Numbered from the stretch's first letter, positions 17,340-26,238 are shown. The stretch is 64,000 nucleotides of DNA from Collinsella provencensis (GCF_900199705.1 NZ_LT904908.1:1637007-1701006), one strand, 5' to 3'. Program-made: numbers and translations. The notes: generated from the sequence alone by a model not told the origin.

Positions 17340-18374
17340 ATGGATGAAGATGAGCGTGGATTGGAGCCGGGTGAAACGGGTCAGGTTCAATCGGAAAACA
17401 ATGAGGCGGCCGGTTTAGAGAATTCTGATAATTTCGAGGCGCCTCCGGCAAAAGAACGGGATGAGATCAAATCTGAAATAGAAGGCTTGCAAGACGAACA
17501 GGAAGATGCCGCGTCCTCCTCGGTTGATGAAGAAGTGTCTTCAGCCTCAATTTCAGAAGGAAAAGGCGGAAAAGAATACATAAAGAAACAATCCAAGCCT
17601 GTTGATCTACGCAAGATAATGGGTGTAATCGGTGCGATTGTTTTCTTGATTGTCGTTGTCCAGCTGATTCCATGCCAGCATGAGTGGGTGCCGGCAACTT
17701 GCGAAAGCCCAAAAACATGTAAGAAATGCGAAGCGACGGAAGGCGAACCGCTTGGTCATGATTGGCAGAAAGCAACCTGTGAAGAGCCTAGAACTTGCAA
17801 GCGATGCGGAGAGCAGAAGGGCAAGTCGCTAGGGCATGTTTGTGGTGATTGGGCTGTTGAAAAAGAGGCAAGCTGCTCAGAGATGGGCATAGAAAAGGGA
17901 ACGTGTCTTAGGTGTGGAAAAGAAGTAACACAGACGATCGAGAAGTTGCCTCACACTGAAGGGGAGTGGGTTATTACCAGACCCGTTTCGGTTGCTTCAG
18001 ATGGGGCACTTACTCCTGGAACGAGAGAGATGTTCTGCGCGGTTTGCGGCGAGACGATTAGTTCTGAAACATACACGATTGAAATGACAACCTCTCAGAA
18101 AAATGCGTTCCGTACCGCCTTGAGCTATCTTGATCTCATGGCGTTCTCATATTCTGGTTTGATAGAGCAACTTGAGTTTGAAGGTTATACAACGGAAGAT
18201 GCGACGTTTGCCGTTGATAATTGCGGCGCAGATTGGAATGAACAAGCTGCGGAAAAAGCCGCAGACTATTTGGACTTAATGGGTTTCTCGCGCTACGGAT
18301 TGATAGATCAGCTCATGTTCGAAGGTTTTACGTATGAGCAGGCAGTATATGGTGCTGATGCCGTGGGACTTTAG
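17340..18374 (+). CDS. Membrane-anchored Cys-rich protein with two Ltp repeats
   Basis: This 344-residue protein has four parts. Residues 1-90 are acidic and Ser-rich with no motif. Residues 93-110 are one membrane span (IMGVIGAIVFLIVVVQLI). Residues 112 to about 215 contain repeats of the form TC-x-x-P-x-TCKKC followed by LGHDW, a zinc-ribbon-like pattern seen in surface proteins. The last 100 residues are two copies of the Ltp unit (FSYSGLIEQLEFEGYTTEDA and FSRYGLIDQLMFEGFTYEQA), a module known from lipoproteins such as phage Ltp of Streptococcus thermophilus. The start is ATG 17340 with TTGGAG upstream. Base composition is more A/T-rich than its neighbours, which suggests transfer. It is probably displayed outside the membrane. 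Confidence 0.8.
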   Translation: MDEDERGLEPGETGQVQSENNEAAGLENSDNFEAPPAKERDEIKSEIEGLQDEQEDAASSSVDEEVSSASISEGKGGKEYIKKQSKPVDLRKIMGVIGAIVFLIVVVQLIPCQHEWVPATCESPKTCKKCEATEGEPLGHDWQKATCEEPRTCKRCGEQKGKSLGHVCGDWAVEKEASCSEMGIEKGTCLRCGKEVTQTIEKLPHTEGEWVITRPVSVASDGALTPGTREMFCAVCGETISSETYTIEMTTSQKNAFRTALSYLDLMAFSYSGLIEQLEFEGYTTEDATFAVDNCGADWNEQAAEKAADYLDLMGFSRYGLIDQLMFEGFTYEQAVYGADAVGL

Positions 18375-18430
18375 CGCAAGTATAAGTTAGTTGCTTCATT
18401 GCAAGATTCATTTTCGGACCATGCGATGGA

Positions 18431-18461
18431 AACGGGGCAGAGCTTTGGACTCTGCCCCGTT
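18431..18461 (+). terminator. Terminator-like hairpin after the Ltp gene
   Basis: Perfect 12-bp arms AACGGGGCAGAG (18431-18442) and CTCTGCCCCGTT (18450-18461) form a tight hairpin 57 bp after the stop. The following T stretch is short. Confidence 0.7.
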
Positions 18462-18463
18462 TG

Positions 18464-19004
18464 GGCTTATAGGACAAAATGTGTGTCCGTTTCAGGACCG
18501 TCGACGCAGGTCGATAGCCCTTTTCGCACATTTTATATTCACCGGCGCAATTTAACCGCTCGGACGGAAAGCGCGTACGGGGCGGCGGTGCGGTGCGACC
18601 GAAAAAGCAATGGGGGTTACGCCCGGCACCTGATTCGGCGGCAAAGCGGCGCCATAGCACGGCACGTATTTGCGCGTATTCATCTCCGTTGCCGTTTTCC
18701 CAGTTGGTCGCCGCGTTATATTCACGTCCCGGAAGTGCCTCTGCACGATACGGTAGGGTTTTTGCATCGCCTCGGCGAAATCCCGAGTAGACGGCCCGTT
18801 TCGGAAAACGTTGGCGCTTCTACCAGCGGTTTTATCGACGCGGCTTTCCAGCTATTCGGCAAAACCCGATCGGAATGCAAAAACCCTACCGTATCGTGCA
18901 TGAGGTCGGACTTCGACGAGCTCTCCGCCGAATGACACGGGAAAAGGCAGACGACAGCCCGCGCCGCCAACCCTGATCCGGGCACACTTTTTGTCCGATA
19001 AACC
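18464..19004. repeat. Nested inverted-repeat elements
   Basis: There is no credible gene here; all frames lack family features and ribosome sites. Two sets of inverted repeats are present. Outer ends: GGCTTATAGGACAAAA (from 18464) against the reverse complement of 18981-19004, with about 20 of 25 positions matching and weaker similarity for another 50 bp inward. Inner ends: perfect 26-nt arms at 18742-18767 and 18875-18900 (TGCACGATACGGTAGGG and on), with imperfect extension on both sides. The two sets do not share a centre (about 18734 and 18821), which fits one element inserted in another. Confidence 0.65.
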
Positions 19005-19107
19005 CCGTTTGCTTGCACGGTGTTGCCCCGCTTTTTTGTATGGGTGGGTGCCGTGCACCGCGCATATGCGTTTCGTGTCCGGCATTCGTATTCTACGGAA
19101 CGCAAGT

Positions 19108-19169
19108 TTGGGCTGTTTTTCGGCATTTGACCCCTGTTTCAAGCGCTCAAATACAGAAAAACAGCCCAA
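19108..19169. repeat. Hairpin element
   Basis: Perfect 14-nt arms TTGGGCTGTTTTTC (19108-19121) and GAAAAACAGCCCAA (19156-19169) continue into CATTTGA and TCAAATA in the loop. It belongs to the repeat-rich stretch before asnS and may act as a terminator in either direction. Confidence 0.6.
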
Positions 19170-19207
19170 GGTTAAGCTTCGCTGAAACGCTAGAATCCTT
19201 TTCGCCC

Positions 19208-19470
19208 ATAAGACAAGTTTTTCTACTATTCGGGTTCGAAATGACATTTTTTGCCAGATTATGTTGTTTGAAGCCTGCTGAAAGAGGGCTCGTCAAGTAT
19301 TTTCCTTTATCAGACCGTAATGCGTATTGAAGAAACCGCAGGTTACGAGAGCGACACCTTAATCTTGTTGGTTCCGACGGATACTTTCGCACCGGAAGTC
19401 GCAATCGAAGACCTCACAATCTGGCATTTTTTGCCACAAAGAGGCCAATTTGCAAGAAAAATGGGCTGCG
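19208..19470. mobile_element. MITE-like palindromic element, copy 1
   Basis: Inverted arms TGACATTTTTTGCCAGATT (19242-19260) and AATCTGGCATTTTTTGCCA (19418-19436) flank 157 bp, and looser A/T-rich similarity extends outward to about 19208 and 19470. The right arm is identical to both arms of the element at 44699-44969. No coding capacity. From here to 19789 nothing else was found except a possible TACAAT -10 for asnS at 19712-19717. Confidence 0.6.
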
Positions 19471-19789
19471 CATGCATCTTGGACAAATTAGTGAGTTTTG
19501 CGTCATTGTGCTCGATGCCGAACCGTCGCCAAATCTATACAGATGTATCTACAAGGAGGACGCGGGCAAGAGCGAGAGGAGACTACCGGGTTATACAACG
19601 AACTCATTTTGCAGAGTCGCGGTTTGCTGCAACTGCCTTTTCCTGGGACATATAAGTAAGAGGCTTTTCGAGAGTGTGCATCGGCATACACCCACGTGAT
19701 ACCGTGCCTGCTACAATGAACAATTGGCGTGTTGAATAACGCGCCGATGAAGATATTGAAGAGACATATGGGATATACAAGGAGCACGC

Positions 19790-21193
19790 ATGGATCGCAC
19801 AAAGATTGCCCAGCTTTACGCCGATGCCGAGGCGCTCGGCGGTACGACCGTCACCGTTGCCGGATGGGTCAAGTCCGTCCGCGACATGAAGAACTTCGGC
19901 TTCGTCACCTTGAACGACGGCAGCTGCTTCAAGGATCTGCAGGTCGTCATGAACCGTGACGCGCTCGAAAACTACGACGAGATCGCGCATCAGAACGTCT
20001 CCGCGTCCCTCATCTGTACGGGCGAGCTCAAGCTCACGCCCGACGCGCCGCAGCCCTTCGAGCTTTCCGCTACGCAGATCATGGTCGAGGGCACGTCCAC
20101 GCCCGACTATCCGCTGCAGAAGAAGCGCACCACCGTCGAGTTCCTGCGCACCCAGCAGCATCTCCGCCCGCGCACCAACCTGTTCCGCGCCGTTTTCCGC
20201 ATCCGCTCGGTCGCGGCCGGTGCCATCCACCGCTTCTTTCAGGAGCGCGGCTTCTTGTACGTGAACACGCCGATCATCACCGCGAGCGACTGCGAGGGCG
20301 CGGGTGAGATGTTCCGCGTCACCACTATCGACCCGGCAAACCCGCCGCTGGATGAGCAGGGCAACATCGACTGGAGCCAGGACTTCTTCGGCACGCCCGC
20401 CTCGCTCACGGTGTCCGGCCAGCTCAACGGCGAGAACTTCGCCTGCGCGTTCGGCGACATCTACACCTTCGGCCCCACCTTCCGCGCGGAGAACTCCAAC
20501 ACCACGCGCCACGCCGCTGAGTTCTGGATGGTCGAACCCGAGATTGCCTTCGCCGACCTCGAGGACGAGATGAACCTCTCAGAGGAGATGCTCAAGTACG
20601 TCATCCGCACCGTGATGGACGCCTGCCCCGACGAACTCGCCATGCTCAACAAGTTCGTGGACAAAGGCCTCGTCGAGCGTTTGACGCACGTGGCGAGCTC
20701 CGACTTCGCGCGCGTGACCTACACCGAGGCCGTCGAGATCCTCGCAGCGGCTGTCGCCTCCGGCCACAAGTTCGACTACCCTGTGAGCTGGGGTGTCGAC
20801 CTGCAGACCGAGCACGAGCGCTTCCTAACCGAGGAGCACTTCAAGCGCCCGACGTTTGTGACCGATTACCCCGCCGAGATCAAGGCGTTCTACATGCGCA
20901 TGAACGACGATGGCAAGACCGTCGCCGCGGCCGACTGTCTGGTTCCCGGCATCGGTGAGATTATCGGCGGCTCGCAGCGCGAGGAGCGTCTCGACGTGCT
21001 CGAGCGCCGCATCGCCGAGCTTGGTATGGATATCGACCAGTACAAGTATTACCTGGACCTGCGTCGCTTCGGCACCTGCAAGCACGCGGGCTTTGGTCTG
21101 GGCTTCGAGCGCCTCGTGATGTACCTCACGGGCGTGGGCAACATCCGCGATGCCATTCCGCACCCGCGCACCGTGGGTTCCTGCGAGTTCTAA
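19790..21193 (+). CDS. asnS: Asparaginyl-tRNA synthetase
   Basis: This class II synthetase of 467 residues charges tRNA-Asn. The N-terminal OB fold binds the anticodon ([19 protein letters not shown]). Motif 1 lies around [21 protein letters not shown], motif 2 around [20 protein letters not shown] with the catalytic arginine, and motif 3 at [15 protein letters not shown]. Asn rather than Asp specificity is inferred from overall similarity and the GEMF signature. The C-terminus is [10 protein letters not shown], where most relatives have FPRTPGNCEF. The ATG has AAGGAG upstream. I saw no T-box leader. Confidence 0.95.
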   Translation: MDRTKIAQLYADAEALGGTTVTVAGWVKSVRDMKNFGFVTLNDGSCFKDLQVVMNRDALENYDEIAHQNVSASLICTGELKLTPDAPQPFELSATQIMVEGTSTPDYPLQKKRTTVEFLRTQQHLRPRTNLFRAVFRIRSVAAGAIHRFFQERGFLYVNTPIITASDCEGAGEMFRVTTIDPANPPLDEQGNIDWSQDFFGTPASLTVSGQLNGENFACAFGDIYTFGPTFRAENSNTTRHAAEFWMVEPEIAFADLEDEMNLSEEMLKYVIRTVMDACPDELAMLNKFVDKGLVERLTHVASSDFARVTYTEAVEILAAAVASGHKFDYPVSWGVDLQTEHERFLTEEHFKRPTFVTDYPAEIKAFYMRMNDDGKTVAAADCLVPGIGEIIGGSQREERLDVLERRIAELGMDIDQYKYYLDLRRFGTCKHAGFGLGFERLVMYLTGVGNIRDAIPHPRTVGSCEF

Positions 21194-21341
21194 TTCCCGT
21201 GGGCTCCGTCTTTGCGACTTCTGACTTTGCGCGTTGACCCACTGCCTCGACCTGCGCTTATGCCGTTCACAGAAGGTGAACGGACGCTTGGGGCCGCATT
21301 TGGTTAACATTCCGTAACTCGAACGCTCGTTCAATAAAACA

Positions 21342-21390
21342 CCCTGTGCTGCTTTACCATGATGCATTACCGCGGCACAGGGCGTTTTTG
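21342..21390 (+). terminator. Terminator after asnS
   Basis: CCCTGTGCTGC (21342-21352) pairs with GCGGCACAGGG (about 21372-21382) around a 19-base loop, followed by CGTTTTTGTTTG. It lies 55 bp before the ABC transporter operon. Confidence 0.7.
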
Positions 21391-21444
21391 TTTGCGTATT
21401 GCCCGGCGCGCGGTTGGTTTTGACACAGAAAGGCAGGTTGCACC

Positions 21445-22431
21445 ATGAAGAAACAACTCAAAACCATGGGGGCGGCCCTGACAGCGGGCATGCTCGCGCT
21501 TGCACTCGCCGCGTGCGGCGGCAACGGCACGGATGCTCCGAAGGGGTCTGCTCAGACGGGCAGCGGCTCCTATAAGATCGGCGTTATCCAGCTCACCGAG
21601 CACCCGGCGCTCGATGCGGCCAACAAGGGCTTTGTCCAGGCGATTGAGGACTCCGGTCTCGACGTTGAGATCGATCAGCAGAACGCGCAGAACGATCAGT
21701 CCGCATGCCAGACGATCGCGTCCAAGTTCGTAGGCGACAACGATGACCTCATCTTCGCCATCGCGACTCCCGCTGCCCAGGCTGCTGCCGGCACCACGAC
21801 TGACATCCCCATCGTGGGTACCGCCATCACCGACTTTGCGGAGTCCGGTCTTGTGGCGAGCAACGACAAGCCCGGCAACAACGTGACGGGCACCTCCGAC
21901 CTCACCCCGGTGGCGCAGCAGATTGAGATGCTGCACAAGGTTCTGCCCGATGCCAAGACGGTCGGCCTGCTGTACGCTTCCAACGAGTCTAACTCCGAAA
22001 TCCAGATCAAGATGGCCGAGGAAGCCCTCGATGAGCTGGGAATCGCGCACGAGCGTTACACCGTTTCCAGCACGAACGAAATTCAGTCTGTCGTCGAGTC
22101 TGCCGTGGGCAAAGTCGACGCAATCTATTCGCCCACCGACAACACCATCGCTCAGGGCGCCGCTCAGGTTGGTCAGATCTGCCTTGAGGCCAAGATCCCC
22201 TTCATCACGGGCGAGGAGAACATGTGCATGGCCGGCGGTCTGTTCACCCTCTCCATCAACTACGAGGACCTGGGCTACCGCGCAGGCGAGATGGCTGTGA
22301 AGATTCTCAAGGGCGAGGCAACGCCTGCCGATATGGCAATTGAGCAGCTCCCTGCCGAGGACCTTGTCGTGGTGAAGAACGAAGAGGTTGCTGAGGCTTT
22401 GGGTATCGACCTTTCCGTGCTCGACGAGTAA
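21445..22431 (+). CDS. ABC transporter substrate-binding lipoprotein (TrpX-like)
   Basis: This 328-residue extracytoplasmic binding protein has a lipoprotein signal (MKKQLKTMGAALTAGMLALA, lipobox LAAC with Cys24). The mature part matches the ABC_sub_bind/TrpX family: IGVIQLTEHPALDAANKGF, QNAQNDQSACQTIASKF, GTAITDFAESGLV, GVSDLTPV-type TGTSDLTPVAQQIEM and the late YEDLGYRAGEMAVKIL. Members bind aromatic amino acids such as tryptophan; the ligand here is not shown by sequence. It begins a three-gene operon with the permease and ATPase below, separated from the permease by a hairpin. AAAGGCAGG lies upstream of the ATG. Confidence 0.9.
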   Translation: MKKQLKTMGAALTAGMLALALAACGGNGTDAPKGSAQTGSGSYKIGVIQLTEHPALDAANKGFVQAIEDSGLDVEIDQQNAQNDQSACQTIASKFVGDNDDLIFAIATPAAQAAAGTTTDIPIVGTAITDFAESGLVASNDKPGNNVTGTSDLTPVAQQIEMLHKVLPDAKTVGLLYASNESNSEIQIKMAEEALDELGIAHERYTVSSTNEIQSVVESAVGKVDAIYSPTDNTIAQGAAQVGQICLEAKIPFITGEENMCMAGGLFTLSINYEDLGYRAGEMAVKILKGEATPADMAIEQLPAEDLVVVKNEEVAEALGIDLSVLDE

Positions 22432-22459
22432 GATAGGCGTTCGCATATTTGGTTTTTGG

Positions 22460-22494
22460 CACCTCGGTAAGGCGCATGCGCTTGCCGAGGTGCT
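22460..22494 (+). promoter_or_regulatory. Intra-operon hairpin
   Basis: GCACCTCGGTAAG and CTTGCCGAGGTGC form a long stem around CGCATGCG between the binding-protein and permease genes. Only a short T run follows. Inference: it stabilises or partly terminates the transcript so that the binding protein is made in excess. Confidence 0.6.
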
Positions 22495-22525
22495 TTGCGC
22501 GCTCATGTTTTAGGAGGTAGATGGC

Positions 22526-23446
22526 ATGGATATCGCTTTTATGGGTGCCGTGTCCCAGGGTGTGCTCTGGGGCATTATGGTGCTCGGCGTGTTCGTCACC
22601 TACAAGTTGCTCGACATCGCCGACCTCACTGTGGACGGCAGCTTTGCCTTGGGTGGCTGCGTGTGTGCAGTTGCCATTTTGAGCGGCTGCGACCCCATTG
22701 TGGCGGTTCTTGCCGCAACGGCGGCGGGCGCTCTGGCGGGCGCAGTCACCGGCTTGCTGCATACGCTGTTTGAGATTCCCGCCATTCTCGCGGGCATCCT
22801 CACGCAGATTTCTCTGTGGTCCATCAACCTGCGCATCATGGGCAAGTCCAACACACCGCTGCTCACGAGTCCCACGGTGTTCTCGCGCGCATCCGAACTC
22901 ACGGGCCTGCCGCAGAGCTCGATTGCCATTATCGTGGGCGTGGTCGTTGCGATTATCGTGGTCGTTGTGATGTACTGGTTCTTTGGTACCGAGATCGGCT
23001 CCGCCCTGCGTGCAACCGGCAGCAATGAGCACATGATTCGCGCGCTAGGTGTGTCCACGGCAAAAACCAAGGTCATCGCCCTTACGCTCTCGAATGCGCT
23101 GGTGGGCCTCTCGGGTGGCCTGATTTGCCAGAGCCAAAAGTACGCTGACATCGGCATGGGTACGGGCGCCATCGTCATCGGCCTTGCGGCCATCGTCATC
23201 GGCGAGGTGCTCGGTCGTCTGACGCCGGGCAAGCTCACGGGATTCAAGAGCCGCCTCATTTCCGCTGTGGTCGGCTCTGTGGTGTACTTCCTCATCCGCG
23301 CAATCGTGCTGCAGATGGGTATGGACGCCAACGACATGAAGCTGCTTTCGGCCATTATCGTGGCGATTGCCCTGTGTGTGCCCGTTGTGTGGGAGAAGTA
23401 CCAGCAACGATCGAGTTACTCGAAGGGCGGTGAGGCGAATGCTTAA
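22526..23446 (+). CDS. ABC transporter permease (TrpY-like)
   Basis: This 306-residue membrane protein of about eight or nine spans fits the branched-chain-like permease family that accompanies TrpX proteins. Characteristic stretches are GIMVLGVFVTYKLLDIADLTVDG and LRATGSNEHMIRALGV, the latter like the ATPase-contacting EAA loop, then LTLSNALVGLSGGL. The ATG at 22526 has GGAGGTAGATGGC upstream. It overlaps the ATPase gene by 8 bp, so the two are translationally coupled. Confidence 0.9.
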   Translation: MDIAFMGAVSQGVLWGIMVLGVFVTYKLLDIADLTVDGSFALGGCVCAVAILSGCDPIVAVLAATAAGALAGAVTGLLHTLFEIPAILAGILTQISLWSINLRIMGKSNTPLLTSPTVFSRASELTGLPQSSIAIIVGVVVAIIVVVVMYWFFGTEIGSALRATGSNEHMIRALGVSTAKTKVIALTLSNALVGLSGGLICQSQKYADIGMGTGAIVIGLAAIVIGEVLGRLTPGKLTGFKSRLISAVVGSVVYFLIRAIVLQMGMDANDMKLLSAIIVAIALCVPVVWEKYQQRSSYSKGGEANA

Positions 23447-24233
23447 GCTCACGTGTGTTAAGAAGACCTTCAACAAAGGCACCGTAACCGAGAAGTGCGC
23501 GCTTACCGGCGTCGACCTCACGCTTGAGGATGGCGACTTCGTTACCATCATCGGTGGTAACGGTGCAGGTAAATCCACATTGCTCAACATGATTGCGGGC
23601 GTATATCCGCTGGATTCCGGTACGGTGGAGCTCGATGGTCACGACATTTCGCGTCTGTCTGAGCCCAAACGTGCCATGTATCTTGGTCGCGTGTTCCAGG
23701 ACCCCATGCGCGGTACTGCCGCTGATATGCAGATCGAGGAGAACCTTGCTCTCGCTCGTCGTCGTGGACAGCATCGCGGTCTTGCCTGGGGTATCACCAA
23801 GCAGGAACGCGAGGAGTATCCGGCGCTGCTCGCCAAGCTCGGCCTTGGCCTCGAGACGCGCATGTCCGCCAAGGTGGGCTTGCTGTCCGGTGGCCAGCGT
23901 CAGGCGCTCACGCTGCTTATGGCGACCCTTACCAATCCTAAGCTTTTGCTGCTTGACGAGCATACGGCGGCGCTTGACCCCAAAACGGCTGCCAAGGTGC
24001 TTGAACTCACCGAGCAGATCGTGGCGGAGCGCAACCTCACCACGCTCATGGTGACCCATAACATGAACGATGCCATTCGCCTGGGCAATCGTCTGATCAT
24101 GATGCACGAGGGCAACATCATCTACGATGTGCGTGGCGAGGAGAAGAAGGCCCTTACCGTTCCCGACCTGCTTCAGAAGTTCGAGGAGGTCTCCGGCGGC
24201 GAGTTGGCAAACGACCGCATGCTGCTGAGCTAG
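23439..24233 (+). CDS. ABC transporter ATP-binding protein (TrpZ-like)
   Basis: This 264-residue ATPase powers the import system. Walker A GGNGAGKST is at 39-47, the Q-loop is in GRVFQDPMRGT, the signature is LSGGQRQALTL and Walker B is LLLLDEH followed by TAALDP; the H-loop is in MVTHNMNDAIRLGNR. The residue after the catalytic glutamate is histidine where proline is usual, which is normal for this subfamily. The ATG at 23439 lies inside the end of the permease gene with GGCGGTGAGG upstream. A terminator follows after 34 bp. Confidence 0.93.
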   Translation: MLKLTCVKKTFNKGTVTEKCALTGVDLTLEDGDFVTIIGGNGAGKSTLLNMIAGVYPLDSGTVELDGHDISRLSEPKRAMYLGRVFQDPMRGTAADMQIEENLALARRRGQHRGLAWGITKQEREEYPALLAKLGLGLETRMSAKVGLLSGGQRQALTLLMATLTNPKLLLLDEHTAALDPKTAAKVLELTEQIVAERNLTTLMVTHNMNDAIRLGNRLIMMHEGNIIYDVRGEEKKALTVPDLLQKFEEVSGGELANDRMLLS

Positions 24234-24267
24234 TTCGGCTGCCCTTCTGGCTGTATTGAAAACAACG

Positions 24268-24306
24268 AAACCCGCTGTGACCTGAAAGGTTGCGGCGGGT
24301 TTTCTT
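24268..24306 (+). terminator. Terminator of the ABC operon
   Basis: AAACCCGC (24268-24275) and GCGGGTTT (24294-24301), with ACCT/AGGT pairing inside, are followed by TTTCTTT. Confidence 0.85.
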
Positions 24307-24379
24307 TATGAGATACGGCTGTCGTTCCTGGACAAAAGGTGGGTAGAATCTGCTTAGTATCGGATGAATGGAGCGTGAT

Positions 24380-24886
24380 ATGAAGCTCATTTTGAGGCCT
24401 AAGCCCACCAGTGTATACAGCGAAGTTGAGGTTGCGACGCCGGAAGGAGCGCTGCTGTATTCTTCCGACACCGAGCCGCTTTCCGCTCCTCGCAAGAGTT
24501 ATTTCAAAGACGCCAACGACGAGATCCTGGCAACTATCACCACGGTGCGCATGGACGATAAGAACCGCGCCCATCACGTGGTCACCTCCGATGGCCGCGT
24601 TTTTGACTTGGTGCGTAAGTTCCGCAATCCCGCGAGCACGACCGAGAGTTACATAAAGGTGGGTAGCACAGGATGGCAGGCCATAACGCGCAGAGCTTGG
24701 ACCAGCAGATTTGAGATTCGTTCCAGCAGCGGTGATGTTTTGCTTCAGGCACGGCAGGTCGCTGGGGAGCGCGGCGACACGTACGAGCTCGATGTCAAAG
24801 ACGAGGCTCATGTTGACGGCTTGGTGCTGCTTGCGCTCATCACGCGCTATGTCATGCACAAGGACGTGCCCGTTTCCGAGGGGTAG
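24380..24886 (+). CDS. LURP-one/tubby-like beta-barrel protein
   Basis: This 168-residue soluble protein begins KLILRPKPTSVYSEVEVATP and runs as alternating short strands (LLYSSDTEPL, SYFKDANDEILATITT, HVVTSDGRVFDLVRKF, FEIRSSSGDVLLQARQ, YELDVKDEAHVDGLVLLALITRYVM given in part) ending in a helix. This resembles the LURP-one-related/YxjI fold, a compact beta barrel around a helix, with no defined bacterial function. Start ATG 24380 has GGAG at the right distance; ATG 24368 is possible but lacks a site. It is a single gene between two terminators. Confidence 0.65.
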   Translation: MKLILRPKPTSVYSEVEVATPEGALLYSSDTEPLSAPRKSYFKDANDEILATITTVRMDDKNRAHHVVTSDGRVFDLVRKFRNPASTTESYIKVGSTGWQAITRRAWTSRFEIRSSSGDVLLQARQVAGERGDTYELDVKDEAHVDGLVLLALITRYVMHKDVPVSEG

Positions 24887-24916
24887 CAGCATATCGTTCT
24901 TGTTCGCAGATAACGA

Positions 24917-24955
24917 AGCCCGCGTTTCGTCGTTACGTTACGCGGGCTGTTTTTG
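24917..24955 (+). terminator. Terminator after the LURP-one-like gene
   Basis: AGCCCGCGT and ACGCGGGCT enclose a 14-base loop with further pairing and are followed by GTTTTTGTG. Confidence 0.85.
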
Positions 24956-25011
24956 TGTGCTGGGCTTATCGAGCCTCTAAATCGTCACTCGGCTTCTGGC
25001 CGTCCGTTCAG

Positions 25012-25788
25012 CTATTCCTTCTTACGCAGCGGTATGTTGCCATGACGAAAAACGAGGTAACTGTATACGAAAACCACTCCCGTAAGACCCAAGATGGCGA
25101 TTACGAAGGTGGGCACCAAGAGCTCCTGAAAACGGGGAAGCGCCAGGCCGATAATCATGATCACAACGCCCATGAGCATGAAGATGAATCCACCGAATCG
25201 GTGTGTGAGACGCCAGTTTTGCTCGTTGTCGAGCGTCCAGGGCGTTTTGATGCCAAAGGTGTAGTTGCGCGGAACGCGCGGCAGGTAATTGCCCAAGAAC
25301 AGAAAGAGGGCGCCCAGTGCTGTGCATACGGCAGCACCCATGGGGCTGTTATCTGTGGGCATGATGCCGAAGACCGTGAGCTCAATGCTCCAGCTTATGC
25401 AAATCATGAATACAGTAAATGCACCTACAAAGGCAGAGTAAAGCCCGGATACCCGCTCATAGGCGTGCCCGCGCGGATCGATTTTTGGCGTGACGTAAAA
25501 CAGCAGGAGCATAAGGAGCGGAAGAGCATCGAGGAAAAGCGCGGTCCAGCGCTCACCCCATGAGTTAACGCTGCCATCGGCGCCCCAGTGAAGCGGTACG
25601 AGTTCGGGCAGATGCGGATAACACAGCAGATGAAGGACGAGATTCAACACGCAGAGGGCCACAAGTACGATCCATGCGCGTTTGTTTATGGGGTTGGGTG
25701 TCTTTTTCTCTTGCGGACCTGCGCCTTCGCGAAGCGGCTCGAGTGCGGACTCCTCACTCTGTGTGGTTATGCGGTCAGTTTCAGTCAT
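25012..25788 (-). CDS. sdpI: SdpI-family membrane protein
   Basis: This 258-residue membrane protein has about six spans. After a 35-residue charged tail comes a DUF1648-like stretch (HLPELVPLHWGADGSVNSWG), then the SdpI domain with NYLPRVPRNYTFGIKTPWTL, the family signature, and WRLTHRFGGFIF. In Bacillus subtilis SdpI gives immunity to the SdpC toxin and sequesters the repressor SdpR at the membrane. Here the start overlaps the end of the ArsR-type gene upstream by 8 bp, the same sdpR-sdpI order, but no sdpC toxin gene is nearby, so it may sense an external toxin or envelope stress. Confidence 0.9.
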   Translation of the reverse strand: MTETDRITTQSEESALEPLREGAGPQEKKTPNPINKRAWIVLVALCVLNLVLHLLCYPHLPELVPLHWGADGSVNSWGERWTALFLDALPLLMLLLFYVTPKIDPRGHAYERVSGLYSAFVGAFTVFMICISWSIELTVFGIMPTDNSPMGAAVCTALGALFLFLGNYLPRVPRNYTFGIKTPWTLDNEQNWRLTHRFGGFIFMLMGVVIMIIGLALPRFQELLVPTFVIAILGLTGVVFVYSYLVFRHGNIPLRKKE

Positions 25789-26056
25789 GATTCTTGTCCT
25801 TGTCGGTAAAGGTGTAAAACCAGCTCATGAGGTCTTGCAGAACGGTCGTGTTGAGGCTGTACACCATGTTTTGACCTTCACGTCGAACATCTACCAGCTT
25901 AGATGCCTTAAGCGTATTGAGGTGATGGCTGATCGACGGTTTGGTCATGTCAAAATGCTCGGCGAGTTCACCCGCGGTGAGGTCGCCCATGCGCAGTAGC
26001 TCGAGGATGCGCCGTCGCGTTGGATCCGCGAGAGCTTTGAATGCTTCTCCTCCCAT
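25781..26056 (-). CDS. sdpR: ArsR-family repressor (SdpR-like)
   Basis: This 91-residue winged-helix regulator has FKALADPTRRRILELLRMGDL, AGELAEHFDMTKPSISHHLNTL as the recognition helix region (key parts only), and the wing VDVRREGQNMVYSLN. There are no ArsR metal-binding cysteines, as in SdpR. It is the first gene of a two-gene operon with sdpI. An A/T-rich inverted repeat 50-74 bp upstream is a likely autoregulatory site. The ATG follows GAAAGGA. Confidence 0.92.
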   Translation of the reverse strand: MGGEAFKALADPTRRRILELLRMGDLTAGELAEHFDMTKPSISHHLNTLKASKLVDVRREGQNMVYSLNTTVLQDLMSWFYTFTDKDKNHD

Positions 26057-26106
26057 AGGGTTCCTTTCAATGACAGTGCCTGCAACATTGCGGGTCGTTT
26101 AGATTG

Positions 26107-26130
26107 TTAGATATTTAAATACTTTTCTAA
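26107..26130 (-). promoter_or_regulatory. Candidate SdpR operator
   Basis: TTAGA (26107-26111) and TCTAA (26126-26130) flank a 14-bp centre containing the palindrome TATTTAAATA (26112-26121), in an A/T-rich patch upstream of the ArsR-type gene. Confidence 0.45.
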
Positions 26131-26238
26131 ATAACTGTCAAGAAGAATCGCTATTTTGAGACGCGGCGAGCGCATTTGTTACATACGATCTGGTTCCAAT
26201 GCCCGGATTTTAGGCGTGGCGAGTTTTGATCCGATTCG

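Noticed and set aside
18399..19655. Several open frames of 60-180 codons in the repeat region before asnS
   Set aside because: They follow palindromic repeats, differ in every frame and lack Shine-Dalgarno sites.
19471..19789. Possible T-box leader for asnS
   Set aside because: No GGTGG-ACCGCG T-box sequence or specifier stem could be seen.
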